A stretch of DNA of 64,000 nt, taken from positions 3,122,936-3,186,935 of the forward strand of contig JAJEKV010000002.1 of assembly GCA_021234155.1 (NCBI GenBank). Direction: 5' to 3'. The position numbers and the translations under genes were made by a program. Origin of the DNA: Isoetes taiwanensis. Taxonomy: Eukaryota > Streptophyta > Lycopodiopsida > Isoetales > Isoetaceae. The notes below the pieces were generated by a model. The model did no database searches and was not told the DNA's origin. It saw only the letters and a program-made list of their open reading frames with translations. How positions within the stretch are numbered: position 1 is the first letter of the stretch; each line of letters opens with the position of its first letter. Of the stretch, positions 53,384-64,000 are shown piece by piece.

Positions 53384-53400
53384 AATGCAAAGGTCAAAGT
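53384..53400. repeat. Target-site duplication, 5' side of the large LINE
   Basis: AATGCAAAGGTCAAAGT, matching 28181-28197 with one T/C difference. Confidence 0.8.
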
Positions 53401-55240
53401 TTGGAAGACCCCGTGGCAAAGTTTGAAAGACCATTGCACATCAATTTGGTACCTGTTCTTGTTTTTTGTAAAGTTTCTGCTTGGATCACATATTGGAGTT
53501 TGCCACCACAATAACTATCATTATGATCTTGTCATGTTCATACCCATATCACCCTTACCATCCCATGTTGTTCACTATACCCCTACTCCATATTACACCA
53601 TGCTATACCTTGTCAACACCCTATATCTCCATTTTCAGGACCTAATTCTCCTTGAGTATGCCCAAAACATTCCTTGGCTAGCCAAAATTGCCAAAAGTTT
53701 GATCAAGATGGGTTGGTATGATATTTTTGACATGTATCATCCCAAGTGCCAATGCATCACCACTTGACATCTCACACATGCCAAACCATCACAGAGGGTC
53801 ATTTTTAAGAAAGAAAAATTATCTATTGTCCACGTCATCTCCATTTCATCATCCTAGTTGTTTCGCCACGTATCCACTCTCCATTTGTTATCCATATAAT
53901 TCCAAAGCCAGGCAAAAGAGGAACGGAAAAATGTAAAAAAGCCAAAGGGCTTGTTTTGAAGTTTGACTTAGACCAGCTTGTAGGCCTTGAAAAATATATA
54001 GTTTTGCACTTGAAAAAAAGTCTATTTGGGCCTATGTTGACCTCCAAATTTGCATCCTTAGAAAGCGGGCTGATTCCAAATAAAAGCAAAACTATCCTAT
54101 TCTACCCTACCCTATCTAACCTATCGTCCAGCCAATCCGCCTTGTCTACATGTAGCTCCGGCGTGTGGGTTAGCAACGGGCCAGATCTCATGTGGAGCTA
54201 CACGCAAGAAAATTTACTAATTTCACATGTGGTTTTGTATTTGTACCTATGCCTTATTCCTCGATTCATGACTGTGGGATATTGTGCAAGTTTTTTCCTT
54301 TCCACAAAAAAAAAAAAGGGCACGCCAGGGGTTGTGGTCGAGTTATGCAATGTAATAAAAGTCCTTTTTTTCCTTTCCTTTTTAAACTTTTATGGTTGTT
54401 GGCATTTATTAGGCATTTAAGTTTGGCAGCATTATTTTTAGTAATAATATTACGTTGTGGTATATTAAGTTGCGGAATTTGGCAGAATGTGTTTGTTGTA
54501 ACAGTGGTATTTTATAAGATTCATTTTAAGCAGGGTAAATTTTAAGGACCTTCAAATTTTATCGCTGTAAGGATATTTTTATTGAAATTACGGGCTATTT
54601 ACGCTAAAATTGCAACCCATAATCCTTCCCGCATTTTTAGGAGCGCGCTGCCATGATTCATTGCAAATAAGGAGCAAAAACTGAGCATCACTACGAGTCC
54701 ACGATTCATTGCAAAGGAGCAAAAACAAAGCATCACTACGATTTGTCGAACGCGCTCTGGCTTTGTGTTTAGAAACAAAGGATTAGTAGAAGGTTTGCAA
54801 GCTAAACACATGAATCTATTTTTCCCCACAGATCCATCAAGCAAGCATGTTAAAGCCTTTCCAAGCTGGGGTATGGAGTTCGGGTAAAGCAAACCAGGGT
54901 ATTCCATTTCGCAGAACCCGCAGAAGTTTGGTTCTGCGTCTGCCAAATCAGGGTAATACATTTTGCAGAAGCTTGGTAAAAGCTTGGTTCTACATTCCAC
55001 AGAAGCTTGGTTCTACATCTGCCGGGTCTGCATCTGCAACAAGGCCGCATGCAACAAGCCTCCCGCCATGGCCGCGAGAAAGCCTAGAAAATATAAAGAA
55101 GCTATACTCTGAAAGAATATGCATAAAAGCTCTGGCTATAGCCTGGATCAAAGCCTACCGCCCATATCATACAAACAACCAGGAAAAAACTGGATCAAAC
55201 CCTACCGCCATCGCTCGCAGGTAATTTCAATAAAATATCT
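53401..55240. other. No gene recognised; small tandem duplications
   Basis: CACGATTCATTGCAAAGGAG with CAAAAACAAAGCATCACTAC (about 54700-54741) repeats ATGATTCATTGCAAATAAGG with CAAAAACTGAGCATCACTAC (about 54653). At 54905-55040 CAGAAGCTTGGT and GGTTCTACATYYC recur four times. Reading frames here are short and repeat-derived. Confidence 0.5.
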
Positions 55241-55248
55241 TTACGTTT

Positions 55249-55387
55249 TATAAAAATCGTTTATAGGTTTTTACGGAGGTAAATACCTCGGCGACGGACT
55301 CGCGGCCTCCGTCGCTCGCCCGCCCCCTCGCCTGGCGGCGCCGCCGAGGTATTTACTCTCCGTAAAAACCTATAAACGATTTTTATA
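55249..55387. repeat. Foldback (MITE-like) element with 45-bp arms
   Basis: Left arm 55249-55293 starts TATAAAAATCGTTTATAGGT and ends ACCTCGGCG. The right arm 55342-55387 is its reverse complement with one 2-bp indel. The 48-bp centre is very GC-rich (CTCGCGGCCTCC…CTGGCGGCG) in otherwise AT-rich DNA. No coding capacity. Confidence 0.85.
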
Positions 55388-55898
55388 TAATACAAAATTA
55401 AAGCTGGCTACACTTGCAAGAAAAACAATAGTTGGTATTTTTGTATGGCTAAATGAACCTATAAGATATCCTTGATTCGTGTTCCAATTGGCTAAAATTG
55501 ATTTTTACCTTTATTGTTGTTCATTTGCTTGGGGATTTTTTCAATAATACAAGACCACCTAAAATTTCATAGATGAAATGCACATTACTACAGAAAGGTA
55601 ATATAAGCATGCCTCGTATTGATAAATTGACCTCAACAAACTTCAAGGCAAAGTCTAGCTCATGAATGTCTCAAAAGGAACTTCGATAAGAAAAAACAAT
55701 GCTAACTTCCTATATCTAATAATCATTGCCGATGATTGTATGTAATGCGCTATTATTAAGATACATCAGTAGGCACACTTTTCTTTCTGTAGCTGTAAGA
55801 CAAAATGTCACATATCAGTGAATTTTGGATAAAAGCAAACGTTGTAAGGCAACCCAATTTTCGTCAAGTATGATTTCTATAAGGACATTCCGGTTTAC

Positions 55899-56150
55899 TA
55901 CATAAATAAATGCTTCAAATGTAATATTTACATTTACATAAATTTTGCCAAACAAATCAAGCTTTTAAAATACCTCATTTAAAGTGGAGAAATTATGGCC
56001 CTCATCTATACTCTTATAATCATTATACCACATAAATAAATGCTTCAAATATAATATTTACATTTACATAAATTTTGCCAAACAAATCAAGCTTTTAAAA
56101 TACCTGAAGTGCAGAAATTATGGCCCTCATCTATACTCTTATAACCATTA
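55899..56150. repeat. Tandem duplication, ~131-bp unit
   Basis: ACATAAATAAATGCTTCAAA through ATTTTGCCAAACAAATCAAG to CCCTCATCTATACTCTTATA occurs at 55899 and again at 56030, nearly identical apart from a short indel after AAAATACCT. It is a recent local duplication. Confidence 0.88.
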
Positions 56151-56919
56151 CACAACAAGGAAAAAGATGGAAGTTATTTTGAATTTCACTTAGTTACCTG
56201 GAGTGAAGAACCCAATTCAACACTTTGTCATCTTCTTCACCACTGCTACAATTGCTCAACTTTCTTCTACCCTTAGATTTGAAGTCCAATCAGAAAGTTT
56301 ATTGCGCATAAGTATGTAAGTAACAATTGGTACTTGAATATTAGCTGCAGATCCTTGAGAATGGGAACCTGAATATTAGTTGCAGAATGTTAGTTATGAG
56401 TCCCTCTCTAGAAGAGATAGATGGCATAGAATGTTTGGAACAACACTGTTGCAACTCATTTTAGCACAACACTACATAATAGACATTACTACTGCAAGTC
56501 ATTGGCGATGGCATTTGCTGTATTACGCAGACATGCATTGAGCTTAAAGTTTGAGTTGTGGCTGGAGTTGTGGCAATATGTATCTATAAAATGAGCATAC
56601 AGCAATTTCACTATGCATTAGATAGACATGCATCGAGGAAGTAAGTGGTGACCATGGCAACTGCAAATGTGTCTCATAATTTTCTAGAAAGTAGACAATA
56701 AGAAAACAAAATCAAAATACTTCGAGCTGCAATAACTTGTCTTAACTAGTTTACTCCACACATCTCCCACATTTTCAAATGCAGCAAAAAGGAAGGAAAA
56801 AATCAAGAAGCACAGCTTCTAGCATCTTTAAAGTGAGCAGAACTTTAAGTTTATATAGTGGTGATAGAAAAAGGATTAAGATCATGCAAGAAGGGAAGAA
56901 AGGCAACTTGCCTTATGAA

Positions 56920-58270
56920 CTCCAGAGCCGTAGGGCTCCCTTGATATCTGTCTGCATCATAAATGGCAACTGATCTAAATCTAAAGTTCAATACTTCTCT
57001 TGATTGAACCAGCAAATGCATTTGCAGTTATGAATCCAAAATTTTATTCTTATAAAAAAACTTTGGGGAAAAATGAAATACCTAAGGATGCAAGTGGCGA
57101 TTCTGGCATTACAAGAAGCAGTAAGAGAGTAGATATGATGACTTGCTCACTTTAGGATGCACCTACCGGACTTGATAAAGGCAAATCTTCTGGCCATTTG
57201 CAAAATAAGCTCGGCGAGACCCCCTCTGCTACGAAAGTTGCCCCGTTTAACTTGGCTATATTTTCTTTTCTTTTTGAATAGTTGCCAAATAAATTGCCAC
57301 TCTTTGATACCCTCTTTGAACATTGGATTATCAGGACACGAGGTATATATAACATTTATTGCTAGGATTAAAGGTATTATATTTCAGCCCATTTCAAAAT
57401 TTCCAACTCCAGTTTTTAAATTCCTATAGTTGCTAAGTTGATAGTGAATGTCTTGAATGGACTATGGATACAACATATACTGTAAAAATTCCATGCATAC
57501 TGTAGCCTACACTTTCCCAAAAAAACAAAGAATGACATTCAATAAAGAAGAACATGAAATCATTTACCTCTCCTCAAAATAGGATGCGCCTTCAATCAGA
57601 GTTGGTATAGCCCTACAGCAACAAAGAAAATGAGAGAGTATTGACAAAGCAAATCGCCATGCTACAAATGCAAGCACTTACATGTGCATACAAGCTTTAT
57701 TGAAGGAATAGCATACTTGAATGTGAGCTCATATGCTTATCTATTCTGAGTTTTTCAGAGCACTGCATAGCTTCAATATGGAATCTTGCAATAAGTCAAT
57801 TATATGGAATACGATGAGACAAACAAATGGCTCCATTGTATCAACAAATGCCCTTTTACATGACCTTTCTCATCTTTTATGTGGTTTCTAAAACATAAAA
57901 AAAAGGGATGAATAATGAGACAATGGCAAAATTAATAAAATGATGACATAAACGGCAATAACAGACGAAGCATGGTTATAAAATGATCACAGAAAGGGCA
58001 GTAACATATGAAAGCATGAAATGAATAGTTAAGAAAAGAATGAAAGATTGAGATATTGTAGAGCCCACATGTAATTGAGTTTCTGCAGCATCAATTATCC
58101 TTTGCGAAATGAATAAGTATTCTGAAGAATGCGGACCCAAATTATAAATAGATGGCACACTATCGTTCAAAGTACGCCTAAAGCTTTCAGAAATGAAAGA
58201 ATGCTTCAAGCTTCCGAAAATAATTCCAACAAACTCCATCGTGTGGGACAATTACAGACTTGATGTCAGT
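56920..58270 (-). CDS. Candidate exons of an unidentified minus-strand gene
   Basis: On the minus strand four short blocks look spliced. 58070-58270 reads RTLNDSVPSIYNLGPHSSEY, LFISQRIIDAAETQLH before GTGGGC, with an upstream alternative frame VPHDGVCWNYFRKLEAF. 57569-57613 is bounded by CTGTAG and GTAAAT and reads AIPTLIEGASYFEE. 57170-57231 is bounded by TCGTAG and GTAGGT and reads RGGLAELILQMARRFAFIKS. 56915-56985 follows ATTTAG and reads SVAIYDADRYQGSPTALEFI. The phrases are protein-like and the splice signals plausible, but I cannot assign a family, and the phases between blocks are not proven. It may be part of a real host gene or a pseudogene. Confidence 0.35.
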
Positions 58271-60300
58271 GGCATTGCCATAATATGAAATGCTAAGAAT
58301 GATCGAAGTTTCTTGAATACATTTAAAGGAATATCTTAAATCCCCATGCCTCAATTTATTGCCCTGGATATTTGTTAGACATTCTATAGAAATTATAATT
58401 GCAGAATGAGAATTTCTTCTTCTTTTTTTATCACAAAGAAGATCAAATTATGTATTTTTGAGAAAGCTAGCCCATCTATGATAATGTAAGTAGAGAAACA
58501 TTGGTGTTAATAAGAATTCTACGTTAATTACTGCTTACGCTGGACTTTACATGTAGCAAAACAAAATGCCATTTAAAGGTTGCAATTTCGAAGACCTTGT
58601 ACGTCTCCATTATGTACCAACACAAGAAAAGTGTAAAAATTAAGTGTCCAATAGAAGAACAAAAGAATTTACGGAGAAGAAACTTTATAAGAAAAAATGA
58701 CCTTTACACATCCCGAGTCAGGTACACCTTACAAAGAAGCCGTATCTTGCAAACAAAACTTGTTGCTGCTGATCTTGCCGAATGAACCTGTTGTGTGCCA
58801 AGCGCTGATGAAGAAATGAAAAGGCCTGCCTTTCACAAAGCCGAATGTAGAGCCGAATGAAGCTGCAGTGTGCCTTTCACAAAACATTGATGAAGAAATG
58901 ATAAGGCGAGGTAGCCAAAAAATACGTCACAAAAAAAAAATAACAAGCAGTTATTCATGGTCTTTTCTATCTCCGTGCCTTTTTTTAAGCCCATTTCTAA
59001 TTTCTGTGGCCGTAGATCTTAGAAAAAAAGAATCTAACTGGAAAACTTACTGCCACATCAATTATTAATGAGGTGGACATGCTACGTGGATAGGCTAGAA
59101 TTGCAAGAAAGACTGTAGACTTGGTTGGGCTTGCGTGCTAAACAAAGAAAAAATAATAAAACTTTCAGATCATCTAAGAAAATTTTGTTGTCAACTTGGA
59201 GGCCATGATCTCGTTATAAATATCCTAAATAAACCCTAAGACGCTCAAAGATTGTGATCAAGCTAAGAAACCTCTAAAGAACATGATTAAACACGAAAAA
59301 GACATAAAATAGAGGATTATCTGGGGGAACAAGCTCTCGTTTGAAATTTTATGGAAAAACATTGGCGACTGGCTTCCACTTCTCTGAGTTCTTAAGATCC
59401 TCTTGCCCATGAAAGCATTACTTTCTTGAACATGTAGTGACATATTTGATGCACTTTTAGTGACACTTTGTAAAAAACTTATTGTGACCATGTTGAATAC
59501 TTTGGCTAATTAAAATCTACTCTTGGTGAAACTGTGCTAAGTTAGAGAGTGAGAAAAGCATAAAAACATAAGCATTTAACAACACGAAGAAGAACGTTGA
59601 ACATATAGACACATAAAAAGTATGGAAACACTTTCTTATAGTTAGTAACATTGTGTTTTTTCACTGTTAGTATTAAAACAATAACTTGCACTCAAGTAAC
59701 AATAGTGACATAGAGGGGGAAAAATATTAAAAAAACAAATAAAAACCCTACTGTATAGTTGTTTTGCCATATACTTGTATTGATATCTATTGCCTAATGC
59801 ATTTAAATGTCTAAGGATTTGAAAAACATAAAAATAGAGTGCAGAAATTTTTCTTCTTGAATGCATTATCTTTCTGAAGCATCATTGTCACCTTTATTTG
59901 CAAGATACCACTATTCCTTGGTTCTCTTCCCAAGATATTATTTTATGCCCCTTTTGTACACAGAATTTGTTGATCATTCCAGGTGTCAAAAGTAGAAGAG
60001 CGTTTGTCTTCTGTTTGCTTAAAAATTTTGTTCTCGGGTTGAGCTATTGACTTTTTCTGGCTTGGTCCAAAAAACGCCTAGCTGACAGATCCTTTGGAAT
60101 TTTACACCAAACTTTTGCAGCATCATACTTTGGATCTCAATGAAGGGATCATACTGATGCAAATGAACATGCAGAGACACCTGAAGTGACAGAACATGGA
60201 AGCCTTCGACAAGTTGCAGCAATACAAGCAATCAATTTGAACTTAACATGCACGTACCAACATCTATATTTGATTCAAGCATGAATGCTAACTATTTCTA
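58271..60300. other. AT-rich DNA, no gene recognised
   Basis: Contains copy 2 of the dispersed repeat at 59063-59145 and a local duplication of AGCCGAATG…GAAGCTGCAGTGTGCC / GCCGAATGAACCTGTTGTGTGCC (58778 and 58851). No frames with recognised motifs. Confidence 0.45.
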
Positions 60301-60310
60301 AGGATTTATT

Positions 60311-60848
60311 ATGAGTACTATCAGAAGTATGGCAAAAAGAAAGGTTGCAAGTACTCTTGAGTTCAAAAAATGCTTCAAAAATGATGAAGTGAGGTCTTGG
60401 CTGGACTATGTGATTAACATGTGTATAAACTCATGGGATGATATGGTACAAAAGTTTCTTGGACGTTTTGTAAAATATTTGCACCTCAGGATCTAGTTTA
60501 TGAGCTGCACAAGCTTTCCATCAAGGCAGGTGAAAGTATAAACCAATATGTGAAAAAATTCAATCAATACTTGCTGAAATGTAAAAGAAACAACATACCT
60601 GGTTGCTTGTTTTATTAGAAGACTAACAACTAAGCAGAAAATATATAGGAAGCTATTGAAGATCTAGAACAAGAAGGCTTTGACACTATTCATAAGGCTT
60701 TTGCAAAGGCCACAGAGATTGCAGACATGTTATTATACCTTTCAGATAAATATTTTCGCTACATGAGTGAACCTTTTTATCCTAAATATAATCAAGAAGA
60801 TCCAATTCCCATGTATACTGTGCAAAAAGAGAAAAACAAAAGGCACGG
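60311..60848 (+). pseudogene. Retrotransposon gag remnant
   Basis: A frame from ATG 60311 (MSTIRSMAKRKVASTLEFKK) passes FKNDEVRSWLDYVINMCINS and WDDMVQKFLGRF. After a shift it reads KLSIKAGESINQYVKKFNQY and LLKCKRNNIPGC, and then AFAKATEIADMLLYL. The W…FL..F…E.(I/V)..Y…F pattern is that of the retrotransposon gag capsid region. The gag is cut at 60848, where the LTR element begins. Confidence 0.55.
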
Positions 60849-62342
60849 TGTGACGTTCCCTTGAAATATATGCTATAAATACGTATATTTCTGGGCCACG
60901 TCACTGTATAGGTCTACTTTAGTAGCCTTGTACACCATAGTAGGTGGAAAAGGGAGCATGGCTAAGTTATTCATATAACTTAGCCAACCTTAGGCATAGG
61001 GCCATTTCCACATGGCCTCATCCTATTGGGCACCCCCCACATGGAAGCACCCCATTGGAGCTATGTGGCAGTGACATGGAACCCTAACCTATAAATGGCC
61101 AAACCCTAACTCTAGGCCATTTTTTTTGCTCCAACAGTATGGGAACCTTGTTCGCGCTCGAAACTCCGTTTCGAGAACCGTCTGTTGTGGCACAGCATAG
61201 CACAGCAGCCCCCCGAGCGTGCGCGCATCAGTAGGAGTGGGAGCTACTTCGAACCCCTTAAAGGCCGTGGAGACGCCAGGAGCAGGAGGGAGTTCCTCAG
61301 GAGCAGGTATTTGGGTTAGAGTCCATTGTAGATCATCTGGAAGTTAGAATTCCAGACGAGTTAGCAATCTCTAGTAGAGTCTTTCTAGAACCTTCACTCT
61401 AGATCTTGAACCCTAATCAATGAACCCTAACTGTAAGGTAGATGCAAGTGATTAGATTTAGATGTTATTCTCATTATTTATCATGTTATATGGATATGTG
61501 ATGTTGGTTGATCATGTTTGTTCCTCTTGTATTGGGAAGGGCGGTAGAGACCTAGTAGCCATTATTTAGCTGATGCTCCTAGTTTAGTCCCCTTAGTTCC
61601 TATTAGATGCGCCTGTGCATAGGAACCCACCTGGCTATTTTAGATACGGGGGCTATGAAGTGACTTAGCACTATACAACGGGGTTAGTGGCAAAGTGGAG
61701 GGAGGTCCCTGCTGAGCATGGCTACTGGAGACCTATAGCGAGCTAGGCCTATAGTCGGTCACTTCGAGTGGGCCGGGTATGGGTCCGACACCTCCTGGGG
61801 AAATAGTGTCGGTCACTTCGAGTGGGCCGGGAAATAGTGTCGCCCTGCCTCTCAAAAGTTGCAGGTGTCGTCCTGGCTCTTGTTTTGAGGGGTTTAGTCG
61901 GGTATGAATCGTGTGTTGCCACGATTCTCTAGCCGCTCGTGGAGTCACTAGACATCGGGAAGGGGAGATGCAACCCTTCCGGTCTCATCGGACCGGGGAG
62001 ATGCAAGCCGGAGTACTCTCGATGGGTGATGCCATGAAATTGCGTATCCGGCATGCTATAGTCATACCAGAGCCCGATTTAGCCCGTCTGCATAGTATGC
62101 ACAGAGGGGGAGATGGAGTGGTCAACCCTAGCCATTGTCGATAGCCAGCCCCACCATTGTTATTCTTGGCCTGCTCTATCTTGAGGCCCAGCCGTCAGTC
62201 TACCTCCCTTATGAGTCTGAGCCTGGGTAATAGCTATCATGTTTTATGATGTATTATAGGGTCCATGCGGCAGGTGTGCTGGATAGGGGATTTCCTGCGA
62301 GATATACGATGGGGCGTCGTATATTTAGTGGGGAGCGTCACA
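60849..62342 (+). repeat. Complete 5' LTR, 1494 bp
   Basis: Begins TGTGACGTTCCC and ends GCGTCACA, so its ends are TGTGACG…CGTCACA, a 7-bp inverted repeat with TG..CA. A TATA-like CCTATAAATGG lies near 61087. An internal duplication GGTCACTTCGAGTGGGCCGG with GAAATAGTGTCG is at about 61757 and 61811. It is homologous to the minus-strand fragments at 17545-18269 and 18885-19300. The element entered the gag remnant upstream. Confidence 0.85.
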
Positions 62343-62343
62343 A

Positions 62344-62361
62344 TGGTATCAAAGCAATGAT
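62344..62361 (+). promoter_or_regulatory. Primer-binding site (initiator Met tRNA type)
   Basis: TGGTATCAAAGC begins one base after the LTR, close to the TGGTATCAGAGC found in plant LTR retrotransposons primed by tRNA-iMet. Confidence 0.8.
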
Positions 62362-64000
62362 CTTGATTGACCAAGATCCAGCACCGGCTATGACCTGGAA
62401 TAGGTAGACTAACTGGCCTAGTTAAGGAATGGAATGAGAATTCCAGCCTTGAACCGTGGAAAGTGGGAGAAATTTTAGCAGGGTCATAAATAAATTAAGT
62501 ATAGTCTAGATGGTAGAAATAATATAGTCAAAAGAAACCACCTATTAAATTGAGCTCAAGTTATTCATGAACCACATTTTTCAAGCGAAAATTAAACGAA
62601 AAATCGCTCAAGGGGAAGCTTGAAAGAAAATGGCGCGAAATGACCAATATTTGGCCCAACAGAAATAGGAAATTTCGAGAATTAGTTGTGATCAGGGAAA
62701 GTACCTTAATTAATAACCCATAGTTATAATGAATTTACTCTTAAGAAAAGTAGCCCCTAAAATCTTTGGAAACATCCATACTCGTTAGAAGTTCCCAAAT
62801 TGTAGCCTGAATGTCTCCTTTGTCCTTGTAAAGCTTTTCAATCCATTTAAACCTCATCTTAAAAAAATTCCCCAACCACTGAGGGCGAGCGTAATTTATA
62901 TTTGAATTATAATCCTTAATTAAATTTAAGCTTTAATTATGTTAGATAATATTAATGGCCAAGACCCTTAGAGTTAGAACCAAGACCCTTAAGCTAGATA
63001 GAGACAGCATCTGCATTCATCTTAGCGTAGTTGTCGCTCTTATCTTGCTAAGTGTCTTCTTGTCTAAATATAGATAGTATAATCAAACCTTTTTCTTAGA
63101 AACCCAGCTAGTTGCCAAGGGCTTAGAAATTGTTGTCACACATTGGTATGATACACCAACACATGCTATAGATGCACTGCCATCAAGTGTCTCCCGCCAT
63201 GCCTTTGTATCATAGATGATTATCTGGGAATTCATTCTACCTAGGTAATTTAGTCCAACTCACTAAGTACACCCATAAAATAAGTCTCCTTATACCACTC
63301 CATAACAATAAATAAGTACCCTTCTTAGTACCTAGTAAAGTGCCAAATGCCAAGTGGGTCATTTGGGGTAGAGTGGATAAAGGTATAAAAATAGGGTTTG
63401 TAGGGTAAGTAGACATAAATAATTGTTGTTATGGTAGTATTAGTTGCCTTGTGCACTTTGGGGCAGTTGAATAGGTCAGGAGAAACTTCGTTGCAGATTC
63501 TCAAGGCCTCGATACGGGAGCCACTCGACATCATCAACGAATTGAAAGCAGCGGGCAACCTTATGGAGGAAACTTCAGCAAATCAAAGGCTAAGATGGTG
63601 TATAGAGAAGCCCAAACAAAATTAATAAAGGGGAGCCTATAAGAAGGACGATTGTGACATCAAGAATAGATGCAAGAGTTGCCAAGAGGGCTATGCAACA
63701 GTCAATGGGCATTATGGCACTTATAAAATTGATCACATTAGGGGAAGAACATCTCCTTGTCAAGGATATTCTCCAAATGCCATATTGTCTCGAGGAAGGG
63801 CCCCATATCGACGACTAATGTCACAACTATGCCACCAATAAGTAGACGACTTCATCAACTAGTCACAACAAGAGTTCTAGAGGATGAGACTGGACATACC
63901 TCCTAGGAAGGGCAACTATCGCAGATATACAGGCCCATAGTAGTATCAGATTTAGACTTCAAGCACAGATGCTTTGATTAAGGAGGTATTACAAGCCAGC
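62362..64000 (+). mobile_element. Internal region of the LTR retrotransposon, continues past the window
   Basis: Leader and untranslated sequence with few long frames. At 63470-63625 a charged frame reads SLQILKASIREPLDIINELK and LMEETSANQRLRWC and could be a gag start. No protease, RT or integrase is reached before the window ends, so the superfamily is not determined. Confidence 0.55.

Noticed and set aside
55899-56150. Two long direct repeats as LTRs
   Set aside because: The copies are adjacent with only a few bases between them, and lack TG..CA ends and a primer site; a tandem duplication.

Overview
The window looks like nuclear DNA of a land plant, most likely a fern or another seed-free vascular plant. 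The reasons are an intron-less PLS-class PPR gene built of eight tandem 31-residue S motifs, plant-type L1 LINE proteins (DUF4283, endonuclease, reverse transcriptase, zf-RVT), plant-type LTRs with an initiator-Met tRNA primer site, a Helitron, and GT-AG introns. The species cannot be fixed from the sequence. Apart from one long PPR reading frame, almost everything recognisable is transposable-element sequence, mostly decayed.

Layout. 1-4306: the 3' part of a Helitron (broken Rep/PIF1 helicase, a small spliced tail gene, and an intact terminal hairpin plus CTAG). 4307-9065: LINE and SINE tails, a coiled-coil pseudogene, and a tRNA-derived SINE with a perfect 17-bp target duplication. 9189-11200: Ty3/Gypsy remnant on the minus strand. 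11200-17000: low-information DNA with a small RNA-like hairpin, a second SINE and a kinase-domain fragment. 17545-19300: two minus-strand LTR fragments of one family. 20440-23340: a broken P-class PPR on the minus strand, back to back with the PLS-class PPR gene on the plus strand. 23480-26334: a 5'-truncated LINE with an (ATTCT)n tail.

The centre is one nested structure. A minus-strand L1-type LINE runs from its 5' end near 53383 to its poly(A) at 28198, flanked by a 17-bp target duplication (one mismatch). It has been split twice. A 12.3-kb DNA element (30525-42809) with terminal inverted repeats and a GTGA duplication sits inside the reverse transcriptase. A second insert of about 6.8 kb (45412-52214) sits inside ORF1. 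Removing both leaves about 6.1 kb, a normal L1 length, and rejoins both reading frames.

The 12.3-kb element is the most interesting object. It carries a DUF7869-type protein gene on the minus strand (candidate transposase, frameshifted), spliced genes on the plus strand that include an FCP1/NIF-like HAD phosphatase domain, an array of ~280-bp units with inverted arms, and many scattered copies of a short CTCGACT/AGTCGAG palindrome.

53401-64000: AT-rich DNA with a strong 45-bp-arm foldback, a tandem duplication, candidate exons of an unidentified minus-strand gene, a gag remnant, and a complete 1494-bp 5' LTR with primer-binding site (60849-62342) inserted into that remnant. The element's internal region runs off the window.
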